Source: Thermohalobaculum sp035527255 (GTDB lineage: Bacteria > Pseudomonadota > Alphaproteobacteria > Rhodobacterales > Rhodobacteraceae). Taken from it: DNA of 64,000 nucleotides. Positions 43,821-52,950 of the stretch are shown in pieces (positions within the stretch are counted from its first letter, which is position 1; the number at the start of each line of letters is the position of its first letter). A program made the position numbers and the translations under genes. The notes under the pieces were generated by a model. That model worked only from the letters and a program-made list of their open reading frames with translations. It ran no database searches and was not told the origin of the DNA. The stretch lies in assembly GCA_035527255.1 (NCBI GenBank), contig DATLAW010000237.1, positions 13,385 through 77,384 of the forward strand, read 5' to 3'.

Positions 43821-46307
43821 ATGAAGACGCATGCGCGGGCGGTTGTTGTTGGCGGAGGTGCTGTTGGCGCCGGGATCGCATATCACCTTGGCAAGGCAGG
43901 ATGGGACACGGTCCTGCTCGAGCGTGACGAGTTGACCAGCGGGTCGACCTGGCACGCCGCCGGACTGCTGCCGCTGTTCAACATGGGCTATGCGACGACC
44001 CATATCCACGACTATTCAGTGAAGTTCTACAAGGCGTTGGAGGCCGAAACCGGGCTGAATGCCGGGTTCAGTGTGGTCGGCAACCTGCGGATGGCACAAT
44101 GCCAGGAGCGCATCGATGAATACATGCTCTACGCGTCAGTGGCCGAGACCGTGGGCATCCCGTTCGAGTGGCTGACCCCGGCCGATATCAAGGAGCGCTG
44201 GCCGCTGCTCCGTACCGAGGACTTGAAGGGCGCGATTTACCACCCGACCGATGGCTACATCAATCCGGCCGATGTGACCCAGGCGATGGCCAAGGGAGCG
44301 CGTCAGCACGGCGTCGAGATCGTCCGCCGGGCGCAGGTCGATGGCTTCGAGCGTGTCGGGGCCGAGTGGCTGGTCAAGGGCCGGATGATGGTCGAGAAGG
44401 GCGGCAACCTGATCCCCGGCGACGAGACCTTCGAGATCCGTTGCGAGCATGTCGTGACCGCCACCGGCAACCACGCCCAGCGCACCGCGGCGATGATCGG
44501 CTGCACCATCCCGGCGATCCCGGTCGAGCACCAGTACATCGTCACCGAACCCGACGCGACGCTGGTCGAGTGGCGCAAGACCCATGCCGAGCACCCGGTG
44601 CTGCGAGATGCCGACGCCAAGTGGTATGTGCGCGAGGAGCGCGGCGGCTGGATCCTGGGGCCGTATGAGCGGGGCGCCCCTGCCCGCTTCATCCACGGTG
44701 TGCCCGACAGCTTCCGCGCCGATCTGTTCCCGTTGGATCTGGAGCGGATCGAGGCGGAATACATGTCGATGATCCACCGAATTCCTTCATCCGAGAACTG
44801 TGGGCTGAAGGGCGATTTCAATGGGCCGATCTGCTATACGCCGGATGGCAATCCGTTGGTCGGCCCGGCGCCGGGAGTGGACAATTTCTGGTTCGCCGAG
44901 GGTTTTTCGTTCGGCATCACCGCGGCCGGCGGCACCGGCTACTATCTGGCCCAGTTGATGACCGAGGGTGAGGCCGAGATCGACATGTGGTCGCTGGACC
45001 CGCGCCGCTATGGCAAATGGGTCAACCGTGAGTATGCCGCCCGCAAAAACGAGGAGTGCTACGAGCACGTCTTCATCCTGCACCATCCGGACGAGGAGCG
45101 TGAGGCTTGCAGGCCGCTGCGCACCGCGCCCTGCTATGACCGGGTCAGGGCGAAGGGGGCGCAGTTTGGTCAGGTCAACGGCTGGGAACGGCCGAATTAC
45201 TATGCGCCGCAAGGGTTTGACGACCATGCCTCGCGGTCGTTCCGCCGTGGTGGTTGGTGGCAATACGCACTGGACGAGGCTAAGGCGGTGCGCGAGGGCG
45301 CAGGCATGTTCGACGCTACGGCGTTCACCAAGCATATGGTCAAGGGGCCGGGGGCAACGCAGTTTCTCGATTGGCTGACCTGCAACAAGCTGCCCCGCGT
45401 TGGTCGCACCAACCTGACTTATGCGCTGACCGATGTCGGGACGATCCGGACCGAGCTGACCATCGTGCGGACCGCCGAGGACGCTTATTATTGCGTCACG
45501 GCGGGTGCGGCGCAGGCTTACGACTCGGATTATCTGATCAAGATGGCGGCTTCCAAACGCGCCGAATTTGGCTGGATCGAGGTTCAGGATGTCTCGACGC
45601 AATGGGGCGTTTTGGCCATTGCCGGGCCTAAGTCGCGTGAGGTTTTGAGGCCGCTGATTGTCGATGCCGATCCGGATTCCGCGCTGACAAACAAACGTTT
45701 TCCGTGGCTTTCGGCGAAGCAGCTTGATCTGAAAATGTGCCCTTCGATGGCGATCCGGGTGGCCTATACCGGCGAGCTGGGGTGGGAGCTGCATCACCCA
45801 ATTGAGATGCAGAACTACCTGTTCGACAAGCTGATGGAGGCGGGCGAGCCGCATGGGTTGAAGCTGTGCGGGGCACGGGCGCAGAACTGGTTGCGGCAGG
45901 AAAAAAGCTACCGGGCTTTCGGCTCGGATCTTGGGCGCGACGCGACGCCGCTGGAATCCGGGCTCGACAGGTTTGTCGATTTATCTAAGGATTTCAAGGG
46001 TAAAACGGCAATGCAGGAGACCGGCATCCGCGCCGCCTGCGTGACCCTTCTGATAGACGGGCCGAAGAATGCTGACCCCTGGGGCAAAGAAGCGCTGGTG
46101 CTGGACGGGGTCAAGATTGGCCGTCTGACTTCGGGCGGCTACTCGGTGGCGTTCGGCAAGCAGATCGGGATTGGCTATGTGCGGCCGGATCTGGCCAAGG
46201 TCGGCCAGAAGCTGAAACTGCGGATGCTGACCGAACTGTGGGACGCCGAGATTGTCGAGGAAAGCCCCTACGACCCGAAGAACGAGACCATCCGCAAGGA
46301 TGGGTGA
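43821..46307 (+). CDS. GcvT-domain FAD oxidoreductase (dimethylglycine/sarcosine dehydrogenase-like)
   Basis: 828 residues. The FAD half opens with AVVVGGGAVGAGIAYHLGKAG. SGSTWHAAGLLPLFN holds the His to which FAD is covalently bound in dimethylglycine and sarcosine dehydrogenases. The C-terminal third is an aminomethyltransferase-like folate domain (GAGMFDATAFTKHMVKGPGA, VAYTGELGWELH). It would demethylate an N-methylated glycine with folate as acceptor and send electrons to ETF; the ETF-QO is in this window. The exact substrate is open: dimethylglycine, sarcosine or a relative. Confidence 0.88.
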   Translation: MKTHARAVVVGGGAVGAGIAYHLGKAGWDTVLLERDELTSGSTWHAAGLLPLFNMGYATTHIHDYSVKFYKALEAETGLNAGFSVVGNLRMAQCQERIDEYMLYASVAETVGIPFEWLTPADIKERWPLLRTEDLKGAIYHPTDGYINPADVTQAMAKGARQHGVEIVRRAQVDGFERVGAEWLVKGRMMVEKGGNLIPGDETFEIRCEHVVTATGNHAQRTAAMIGCTIPAIPVEHQYIVTEPDATLVEWRKTHAEHPVLRDADAKWYVREERGGWILGPYERGAPARFIHGVPDSFRADLFPLDLERIEAEYMSMIHRIPSSENCGLKGDFNGPICYTPDGNPLVGPAPGVDNFWFAEGFSFGITAAGGTGYYLAQLMTEGEAEIDMWSLDPRRYGKWVNREYAARKNEECYEHVFILHHPDEEREACRPLRTAPCYDRVRAKGAQFGQVNGWERPNYYAPQGFDDHASRSFRRGGWWQYALDEAKAVREGAGMFDATAFTKHMVKGPGATQFLDWLTCNKLPRVGRTNLTYALTDVGTIRTELTIVRTAEDAYYCVTAGAAQAYDSDYLIKMAASKRAEFGWIEVQDVSTQWGVLAIAGPKSREVLRPLIVDADPDSALTNKRFPWLSAKQLDLKMCPSMAIRVAYTGELGWELHHPIEMQNYLFDKLMEAGEPHGLKLCGARAQNWLRQEKSYRAFGSDLGRDATPLESGLDRFVDLSKDFKGKTAMQETGIRAACVTLLIDGPKNADPWGKEALVLDGVKIGRLTSGGYSVAFGKQIGIGYVRPDLAKVGQKLKLRMLTELWDAEIVEESPYDPKNETIRKDG

Positions 46308-46417
46308 GGGGAAGTTCCGCCATGTTGGCGCTGGCATCGCAGATATTGCTAACCTAACATTCCGCCGGCCCACTCGGAGGCAGGGTCTCGTTCGGCAGCG
46401 CTGGAGGTATCAGCAAG

Positions 46418-46483
46418 ATGCAATACTCCCGGATCGGATCATCCAACCTGAAAATCTCGCGCCTCGCGCTCGGCGCCCCGTAA
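46418..46483 (+). pseudogene. Stub of an aldo/keto reductase gene
   Basis: The only recognisable piece is the N-terminal 21 residues, MQYSRIGSSNLKISRLALGA plus Pro, which match how aldo/keto reductases begin, before a TAA at 46481-46483. The next 130 bp carry no further AKR sequence in any frame I read. A short open frame (46483-46548) overlaps this stop and ends in RFRDLWKTAT, perhaps the tail of another gene. The gap 46308-46612 holds nothing else. Confidence 0.6.
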
Positions 46484-46612
46484 TGGCGCGCGCGGGTATC
46501 CCCGACCAGATGACGCGCTTCCGCGATCTGTGGAAGACGGCGACCTAACCGGCAGCACCAAGATGGTTCCGCCAACGACGGGGCCATTTCGGTGCATCCC
46601 GTGAAGTGCGGC

Positions 46613-47770
46613 TCAGGAGGCCGCCCGTGTCTCCACGAGCCGGGCGAGCAGGGTCGAGCCGAGGGGCAGTATGGAATCGTCAAAGGTGAAGGCGGCATTG
46701 TGGAGCATCGCCGTTCCCTCGTGCCCGATGGTGAAATAAGCCCCTGGCACCGCACGGAGCATATCTGCGAAGTCCTCGCTACCGGTGTTGGGTCGGCCAC
46801 CGACCGCGACGTTTTGGTCGCCGGCCACCTCTCGCGCCAGCCCGGCAAAGGTGTGGGAGAGCTGCTCGTCGTTTTCCAGCACGCCGAAGATTTCCCGGAT
46901 ATCGACCTCGGTCTCGACGCCATAGGTGGCGGCAATGCCCGCGGCGATGTCACGGATCCGCTCGCGGATCTGCTGGCGCACCGCGTCAGTGAACATCCGC
47001 GCCGTGCCGGAGACCACCGCCTCGCCTGGAATGACGTTATAGGCCGAGCCGCTGTGGATCTGAGTGACCGAGAGAACGACCGCATCCAGGGGATTTATGT
47101 TGCGGCTGACGACGGATTGGAGCGCCTGAACCAGTGCCGTCGCGGCGACGATCGGATCACGCGATTCCTGCGGTCGCGCCCCGTGGCTGCCCTCGCCGGT
47201 CACCTTGATATCGAAAAAGTCCGCCCCGGCCATGGCGACGCCGGGGACCACGCGGACCTGGTTCTGCGGTGCGCCAGGACGATTGTGCAGCCCGTAGACC
47301 TCGTCGCAGGGGAAGCGCTCGAACAACCCGTCGGCCAGCATGGCTCGGGCGCCGCCGAGGCCCTCCTCGGCGGGCTGGAAGATGAAGATCGCCTTGCCCG
47401 CAAAGTCGCGGGTCTCGGCCAGATAGCGGGCGGCGCCGAGCAGCATCGTCGTGTGCCCGTCATGGCCGCAGGCATGCATGACGCCAGGGTTCGTCGAGCG
47501 GTAGGGAAGGTTCGTCTGCTCCTCGATCGGCAGGGCGTCCATATCGGCCCGTAACCCGACGGTCTTGCCGGGCCGCTTGCCCTCCAGCACTCCGACGACG
47601 CCGGTCTTGCCGACATTGCGGTGCGTCTCGATCCCCCAGCTCTCCAGCAGGCCGGCAACGACGCCGGAGGTGCGAACTTCCTCGAAGCCAAGCTCGGGAT
47701 GGGCGTGCAGGTCACGGCGGATGGCGGTCAGGTCATCAGCGTAGTCTTCGATGCGGTCGATCAGGTTCAT
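46613..47770 (-). CDS. M20 family amidohydrolase (hippurate/N-acyl-amino-acid type)
   Basis: 385 residues from the ATG at 47770, preceded by TTGGAG; the longer in-frame start at 47821 has no ribosome site. The first metal block is GVMHACGHDGHTTMLLGAA, and QPAEEGLGGARAM contains the Glu-Glu pair. The His that binds the second metal is in EVYGLHNRPGAP, and the dimer region is ADFFDIKVTGEGSHGARPQ. This is the N-acyl-L-amino acid amidohydrolase/IAA-amino acid hydrolase group. Substrate unknown. It lies next to a second M20 gene and an EamA transporter on the same strand. Confidence 0.9.
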   Translation of the reverse strand: MNLIDRIEDYADDLTAIRRDLHAHPELGFEEVRTSGVVAGLLESWGIETHRNVGKTGVVGVLEGKRPGKTVGLRADMDALPIEEQTNLPYRSTNPGVMHACGHDGHTTMLLGAARYLAETRDFAGKAIFIFQPAEEGLGGARAMLADGLFERFPCDEVYGLHNRPGAPQNQVRVVPGVAMAGADFFDIKVTGEGSHGARPQESRDPIVAATALVQALQSVVSRNINPLDAVVLSVTQIHSGSAYNVIPGEAVVSGTARMFTDAVRQQIRERIRDIAAGIAATYGVETEVDIREIFGVLENDEQLSHTFAGLAREVAGDQNVAVGGRPNTGSEDFADMLRAVPGAYFTIGHEGTAMLHNAAFTFDDSILPLGSTLLARLVETRAAS

Positions 47771-47935
47771 TTCGGGCATCTCCAAGAAGGGGTCAAAAGG
47801 TGCGCGTTCATATGAGGCCATCTTCGCTCGGCGGCACCGTATCGCCGCCTGCGCCCGTTCTCCAGCTCATTTTCGGATCGGCAGAACGTAATGCGAAGAT
47901 TTCGTGTGTAACAAACGACTGGGTGATCGACGCAA

Positions 47936-48892
47936 TCAACGCCCGCGTACGACCGCAGCGCGCGCCCGATCATCGGACCAAATGGCCAGCGCGCCAGCGA
48001 TCACAATGAGTACCATGCCGGCAGCCATGCTGTGGCTAACAGTCTTGCCCCAAATCACCCACGCGAAGAACGGAGCCCAAAACAGGAAGCTCAGATCGAA
48101 CAAGGCAACCACGCTTGCATCGCCCGACTGGTAACCGACTGCCTGAGACGCCGCTGCGGATATTCGCGCGATGCCGATCAGGAACAGCACGAACAATATC
48201 CAACCGCTGGTCGCGCGGATCGGCTGGGTGACGAATTCCGTGCCCTCGATCCCGGAAAGTGCGGGAATGATCCACGGCGACAACACAAGTCCGGCAAGCC
48301 CGGCCAGCATAAGTGCTGTGAACTGCCAGATCGCCAGGCAGATCGCGCTTTCTCCGCGGCAATGGCGTCGGGTCCAGATCACACTCAGCGCCCAGGCGAG
48401 GCCACCCGCCACCGCCGCCAGTGCCATTGGCTGGATTGGTTGCTTACCGACCTCCAAAACCAGGCATACTCCAGCGAAGCCCATGACCACCGCGACGATG
48501 TGTCGAACGCCCACCCGCTCTCCGAAGAAAATCGCTGAGATCAGCACGGCCCAGATCGGCGAGGTGAACAGCCCGGCCGCAGCCTGCGCGATACCGACGG
48601 CGGGCAGCGCCGCGAAGTACATCACCATCGCCACCATGGAGAGCAGGCTTCGCTCGCTGACACGGCGCAGGGACACGGGCCAGACAGACGTGAGCCGCCC
48701 GGTTGCCAAGGCGAAGATGAGCGCCACCGGGATCACCATGGCGGAGCGCAATGCGTGAAATTGCCATAGTCCCATGTGCTCGGTGACAATGGGGGTATAA
48801 TTGTCTCCGACGGCGACCAACGCCATGCCAAGGATGATCCACAACGCTCCCCGCGTCGTCCCGCCGATCTCGCGAATCCTGATGATGAACAC
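47936..48892 (-). CDS. EamA/DMT family transporter
   Basis: 318 residues from a GTG at 48892, five bases after the upstream M20 stop, so it is translationally linked. Ten hydrophobic segments in two halves (GALWIILGMALVAVGDNYTPI and later FFGERVGVRHIVAVVMGFAGV). The motif FGERVGVRHIVA is typical of EamA proteins, which move small metabolites. Sandwiched between two M20 peptidase genes, it could export or import their product or substrate. Confidence 0.85.
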   Translation of the reverse strand: MFIIRIREIGGTTRGALWIILGMALVAVGDNYTPIVTEHMGLWQFHALRSAMVIPVALIFALATGRLTSVWPVSLRRVSERSLLSMVAMVMYFAALPAVGIAQAAAGLFTSPIWAVLISAIFFGERVGVRHIVAVVMGFAGVCLVLEVGKQPIQPMALAAVAGGLAWALSVIWTRRHCRGESAICLAIWQFTALMLAGLAGLVLSPWIIPALSGIEGTEFVTQPIRATSGWILFVLFLIGIARISAAASQAVGYQSGDASVVALFDLSFLFWAPFFAWVIWGKTVSHSMAAGMVLIVIAGALAIWSDDRARAAVVRGR

Positions 48893-48897
48893 CGCGC

Positions 48898-50028
48898 TCA
48901 GTCGATCGTCGCGAGCAGACCCGCCATGATCCGGCCCCGGCTCTCCAAGGTCGGGACCAGGATGTGCTCGTCGAGTGTATGAATTCCGGCGCCTTCAACG
49001 CCGAGGCCATCCAATGTCGCAATTCCCATCGCGCCGGTGAAATTTCCATCGGACCCGCCGCCCGCGCTCTCATGCCGAAATCCGGTCCCGAGTTGGTTCG
49101 CAAAACCCTCCGCGATCTTGACGAGGCGCAATGTGCCAGCGTGCGGTTCCCAGACGGGGCGGGTCACTCCGCGCATCACCTCAAAGCCGACCTCGGCGTC
49201 AGGATCGGCGAGGGCAAGCATCTGTTCAACGCCGCGATCGAGATCGGCCTGGCGTTTGGCCATGGACAGCACCTCGGCCTCCGCGTGGGAGGAGACGCAG
49301 TTGACCCACCGACCGGCATGGACAACTCCGACCGAGAAGGTGCAATCGTCCGTGGTCATCTCCTCGATCTGGATGATCCGGCGCGCCATCTCGCGAATAG
49401 CCGAGCGGCCCTTGGACAACTGCGAACCGGCATGGCTCGGGCGGCCGCGGGTCGCGAGGTTGAAGCGGGCGATGGCGTAGCGGCTGGAGACAACGCCGCC
49501 ATCCGGCCGCCCTGGCTCTGGCACCAGCACGGCCTTGGCGCGGGCCGCCTCCGCCTCGATCAGACTTCGCATGGACGGCGTGCCGATCTCCTCGTCAGGC
49601 GTGAACAACACCGAGACCGGCAGCTTTGTCTCGATCCCCGCCCGTGCAAGTTGGCGGATCGCCTCGAGCGCCAGATAGTTGCCACCCTTCATGTCGCAGA
49701 TGCCGGGGCCCCAGCAGCGGTCGCCTTCGCGCCGGAAGGGCAGCACGTCCAGCGTGCCGAGCGGGTGGACGGTGTCTAAATGGCCAAGGATAAGGATGCC
49801 GGGCTCGCCCTCCCGCGGGTGGGGAAAACGCGCGCGCAGGCTGTCGCCGAGGCCCATGCGGCCGGGTATGCGCTCGATCCTCGCGCCCATGGCGGCGAGG
49901 TCGTACGAGGCGAGATCCATCATCCGATTTACCGCCGCCGCATCCCAGGTCGGGCTCTCGCACTCGACCCAAGGACGCAGGCCCGCCAGCATCTCCTCGG
50001 CATCGAACGGAAGGTTCGTGATATCCAT
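48898..50028 (-). CDS. M20 family metallopeptidase (ArgE/carboxypeptidase G2-like)
   Basis: 376 residues from the ATG at 50028, preceded by AGAGAGG. Metal-site blocks: LILGHLDTVHPLGTL, then GICDMKGGNYLALEAIR and FTPDEEIGTPSM, and the C-terminal HESAGGGSDGNFTGAMG. The layout resembles carboxypeptidase G2 and related acyl-glutamate hydrolases. A dimerisation domain is visible around GRPSHAGSQLSKGRSAI. It starts the EamA-M20 operon. The substrate is not known. Confidence 0.88.
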   Translation of the reverse strand: MDITNLPFDAEEMLAGLRPWVECESPTWDAAAVNRMMDLASYDLAAMGARIERIPGRMGLGDSLRARFPHPREGEPGILILGHLDTVHPLGTLDVLPFRREGDRCWGPGICDMKGGNYLALEAIRQLARAGIETKLPVSVLFTPDEEIGTPSMRSLIEAEAARAKAVLVPEPGRPDGGVVSSRYAIARFNLATRGRPSHAGSQLSKGRSAIREMARRIIQIEEMTTDDCTFSVGVVHAGRWVNCVSSHAEAEVLSMAKRQADLDRGVEQMLALADPDAEVGFEVMRGVTRPVWEPHAGTLRLVKIAEGFANQLGTGFRHESAGGGSDGNFTGAMGIATLDGLGVEGAGIHTLDEHILVPTLESRGRIMAGLLATID

Positions 50029-50335
50029 GATCGCCTCTCTTCTTGCAAACTTCGGCCTGACACTGCTGATCGCGGCACACGAACCTTACATACGCCCATC
50101 CGGTTACGCCACGAGCTTGGCCAATCACCGACTCCCCGACGTCCAATTCGGGAGCGCGGATGCCATGCTCACATATCGATCCCCCCAGAGCATTCCTTCT
50201 TGAAGCTAACCGGGATATGGAAAGCCGCGAAGAATGGTGATTGCGCACTCAATAATGGTGATTGCGCACTCAATATTGCCCTATCGGCCAACCCTGTCAT
50301 CCGAGGATCGTTCGAAAATTGGAGACCCGGAAGAT
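50029..50335. other. 307-bp divergent intergenic region
   Basis: Lies between the M20 gene (minus) and the MFS gene (plus). It should hold both promoters. Apart from the 21-bp tandem repeat at 50233-50274, I see no gene, hairpin or convincing promoter in it. Confidence 0.5.
50233..50274. repeat. Two perfect tandem copies of a 21-bp unit
   Basis: Copies at 50233-50253 and 50254-50274 are identical and contain TGCGCA at their centre. They end 61 bp before the MFS start codon, so they may be regulator sites or a recent slippage product. Confidence 0.75.
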
Positions 50336-51556
50336 ATGACCCAGCCAAGTGCAATCAACGTGACCGGGCCCGGCGCGATCGATCCGCGCTACAAGGTAGT
50401 TTTCGGCGCCTGTCTGACTCAGTTCACAGTCATCGGCCTGCTGTTCTCTTATGGGTTACTTTTCAAGATCTTCGAGGGCGAGTTCGGATGGTCGCGGACT
50501 CTGCTTTCAGCCTGTACCTCGCTGGCGTTCCTGGTGATGGGCGCCCTGGCAATGTTTGGCGGCCGGTTAAGTGACCGCTACGGGCCACGGGCGGTTCTGG
50601 GGGTCTCCGGCACGCTGTATGGTCTTGGATTTGCCCTGATTTCGCAGGTGTCCGAACCTTGGCATCTGTTCGCAATCTTTGGCCTGCTCATTGGTGTTGG
50701 GATGAGCACCCACGACGTCGTCACCCTGTCAACCGTCGCGCGCTGGTTTCAGCACCGCCGCGGCGTGATGACCGGTGTGGTCAAGGTCGGAACCGCCGCG
50801 GGCCAGGTCGCCATCCCGCCGCTGGCTGCGCTGCTGATCGCCAACCTCGGGTGGCGACCGGCGGTCGTCACGCTTGGCGCCCTCGCCACTCTGCTGTTGT
50901 TGATCGCCGCGTTTGCGATGAAATCACCGCCGAAAGCGACTGAGCAGACGCAGCAGGCACCTGAGCATGGCATCAGTTTTCGCGAGGTTCGCAGGACCCG
51001 CACATTCTGGACACTTTGCGCGATTCAGTTTCTGTTCTTTCCCACGCTGACCACCGTGCCACTGCATATCGTTGTGCATGGCATGGATCTGGGCATGAGC
51101 GCGGCCGTGGCGGCGGGATTGTTGTCGGTGACCGGGGCGGCGAGTGTTGCCGGGCGCCTGACGGTCGGCACATTGTCGGACCGGATCAGTGCGAAACATG
51201 CCTTCACGATCTGCTTTATGCCGCTGATTGTCAGCTTGCTGGCTTTTCTGGTGATCGGAACGCCATGGCCTCTGTTTGCTGCAGTGGCCGTCTATGGCTT
51301 TGCACATGGTGGCCTCTTTACCGTCGTGTCGCCCACCATCGCCGAATACTTCGGCACGCGCGCGCATGGCGCGATCTTTGGGACCGTGCTGTTCTTCGGC
51401 ACGATCGGTGGTGCTTTGGGACCAATTCTGGCGGGACGTGCTTTCGACACGACTGGCAGCTACACGCTGGCATTCGCAAGCCTGGCCGGCCTGACGACTG
51501 TGGGCCTGATGCTGGTTCTTTCGTTGCCCGCGGTCGCCAAAGTGAGACGCAACTGA
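50336..51556 (+). CDS. MFS transporter
   Basis: 406 residues from the ATG at 50336, with GGAGACCCGGAAG upstream. Twelve hydrophobic segments. The A-like motif between helices 2 and 3 is FGGRLSDRYGPRAVLG and its repeat in the second half is VGTLSDRISAKHAF. It belongs to the OFA/monocarboxylate-type branch by general look (YGLLFKIFEGEFGWSRTLLS). Substrate unknown. Its upstream region carries the tandem repeat; downstream are broken dpp genes. Confidence 0.85.
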   Translation: MTQPSAINVTGPGAIDPRYKVVFGACLTQFTVIGLLFSYGLLFKIFEGEFGWSRTLLSACTSLAFLVMGALAMFGGRLSDRYGPRAVLGVSGTLYGLGFALISQVSEPWHLFAIFGLLIGVGMSTHDVVTLSTVARWFQHRRGVMTGVVKVGTAAGQVAIPPLAALLIANLGWRPAVVTLGALATLLLLIAAFAMKSPPKATEQTQQAPEHGISFREVRRTRTFWTLCAIQFLFFPTLTTVPLHIVVHGMDLGMSAAVAAGLLSVTGAASVAGRLTVGTLSDRISAKHAFTICFMPLIVSLLAFLVIGTPWPLFAAVAVYGFAHGGLFTVVSPTIAEYFGTRAHGAIFGTVLFFGTIGGALGPILAGRAFDTTGSYTLAFASLAGLTTVGLMLVLSLPAVAKVRRN

Positions 51557-51714
51557 GCAATTGGACCTTACCGGCGCTTTGATGTGGCCTGGTGTCCGAT
51601 CACGGAGATATTGATCATCCAAGCTTGACCATCAGCGTCTCGGATTCTTTATCTCGATTGTCCGCTATTGGCGATGGGCTCAACGGGTGTCGTCCTGCCT
51701 CATCCCGCGCATGA

Positions 51715-51879
51715 CGGCGCCGCTTTCCAGCCAAGACGCCGGATCTCTCGGGGGCCATGTACGCATTCATCACCATGCTGCAAGGCATGATGGTGATCTA
51801 CACCGTCATCGTCGTGCTGGTGAACCTGATCACCGATCTGACCTACGGGCTGATCGACCCGCGGGTGAAGTACAAATGA
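51715..51879 (+). pseudogene. 3' fragment of a dipeptide ABC permease (DppB-like)
   Basis: The frame ends LQGMMVIYTVIVVLVNLITDL, then LIDPRVKYK at TGA 51877-51879, which matches the last helix and C-terminus of DppB permeases. The upstream part is missing: an in-frame stop lies at about 51712 and nothing similar is seen to 51557. It is followed by a DppC fragment with a normal ATGA overlap, so the pair are the remains of a dppB-dppC operon. Confidence 0.75.
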
Positions 51880-52187
51880 GCGCGAGCCGTCCCGCGGCCT
51901 CGACCTCGGCCTTCCGAGTCGTCGTCGCCTACGGTGCGCGCGAGACGATCAGGGCGTTCAACACCAACAAGACGTCCTGGGTTGGTCTGGGCCTCTTCAT
52001 GACGGTCGTCGCCGCTGCCATTCTGGCGCCTTGGCATGCGCCGCGCGATCCGCTGGAACAGAACCTGATGTTCCGCCTGGGCATGTTTTGCTGGTGGATC
52101 GCGGCTGGTGCGTGCGCTGAGCCGCCGGGGCGGCCTCAGTTGTGGCGGCCGAAGAAGTTCTCACGGATCTCTGGCGAGAACACGTAG
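51876..52187 (+). pseudogene. 5' fragment of a dipeptide ABC permease (DppC-like)
   Basis: ATG overlaps the dppB stop. Residues 1-70 look like the start of DppC permeases (FNTNKTSWVGLGLFMTVVAAAILAPW and DPLEQNLMFRL). After about 52085 the sequence stops matching, and the frame runs on into the antisense of an oxygenase gene to a stop at 52187. So the gene is truncated. It lies on the opposite strand to the complete transporter at 53847-59354. Confidence 0.7.
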
Positions 52188-52930
52188 CCCGGCGTTTGCG
52201 CATAGCTAAAGAGCGCGATGATCCGTTCGCGGCCGAGGCCGACCGGGGCGACCCTGTGGAGCGACCGGTGGCCGTTGAAAAGCGAGAGGGTTCCCGGCGC
52301 CAGGCGCGGGCGGAGAACCCCGTCATCGCGCCCTTCGAGCACTGCAAGTTCGCGTTCAGTTGCCGCTGGGTCGCGGCCGCGAATGTCGGGAACGAACTCG
52401 AAGCCGCCGCCTTGCTCCGCCGGTTGCAACAGCAGCGAAACCACCCCGTCATTGGGGTCGTAGTGCCATCCAAGCTCGTCCCCGTCCCGGCAGATCGTCA
52501 TGATGCAGTTCACCAGCGGGTCGGCGCAGGGGTAAAGGGCGTCATTGTCGAGGGCGGCGCGCAGAAAGCCGGTGAACGCGCAGGATTCATAGAGCGCGCG
52601 CAGCCCTGACTCCCGGCCGATCAGGTCGTAGGCGATCGAGCGCATCGCCGCGCGGGTTTCGCGGGGGATGGTGCCGGCCTGCGGGCTGCCGTCGCCATGC
52701 GGTGTCGCGCGCCAGTGCTCGGTGCGATGGGCTTTTGGCGCGAGGGCTTGTGCCTCTGCCACCATGCCCGCAACGGCGTCCGCGCGGACGAACCCCGGCA
52801 GCAGGCACAACCCAGTGTCGAGAAGCTGCTTGCGGCAGGTCGCGACAACCGTTTGTCGTTGCGGCGGCGCCAGATCGGCGATGGGATATCTGTCCAGGTC
52901 GACGATTTCCGACAGTCTCTTGGTGCTCAC
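52136..52930 (-). CDS. Fe(II)/2-oxoglutarate-dependent oxygenase, ArpA/BesD-like (copy 1)
   Basis: 264 residues from a GTG at 52930, preceded by AAGGAGAG. The facial triad is visible: His156 and Asp158 in GWHYDPNDG, and His225 in HRSLHRVAP, with Arg234 or Arg236 for 2-oxoglutarate. Starts with DLDRYPIADL. Because Asp158 is kept, it should hydroxylate rather than halogenate; BesD-type halogenases have Gly there. Substrate unknown; relatives act on free amino acids. It is a divergent paralogue of the gene at 52989, 58 bp upstream. The call rests on overall layout from memory. Confidence 0.72.
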   Translation of the reverse strand: MSTKRLSEIVDLDRYPIADLAPPQRQTVVATCRKQLLDTGLCLLPGFVRADAVAGMVAEAQALAPKAHRTEHWRATPHGDGSPQAGTIPRETRAAMRSIAYDLIGRESGLRALYESCAFTGFLRAALDNDALYPCADPLVNCIMTICRDGDELGWHYDPNDGVVSLLLQPAEQGGGFEFVPDIRGRDPAATERELAVLEGRDDGVLRPRLAPGTLSLFNGHRSLHRVAPVGLGRERIIALFSYAQTPGYVFSPEIRENFFGRHN

Positions 52931-52950
52931 CTTCTGCTCTCCTTCAGGAC

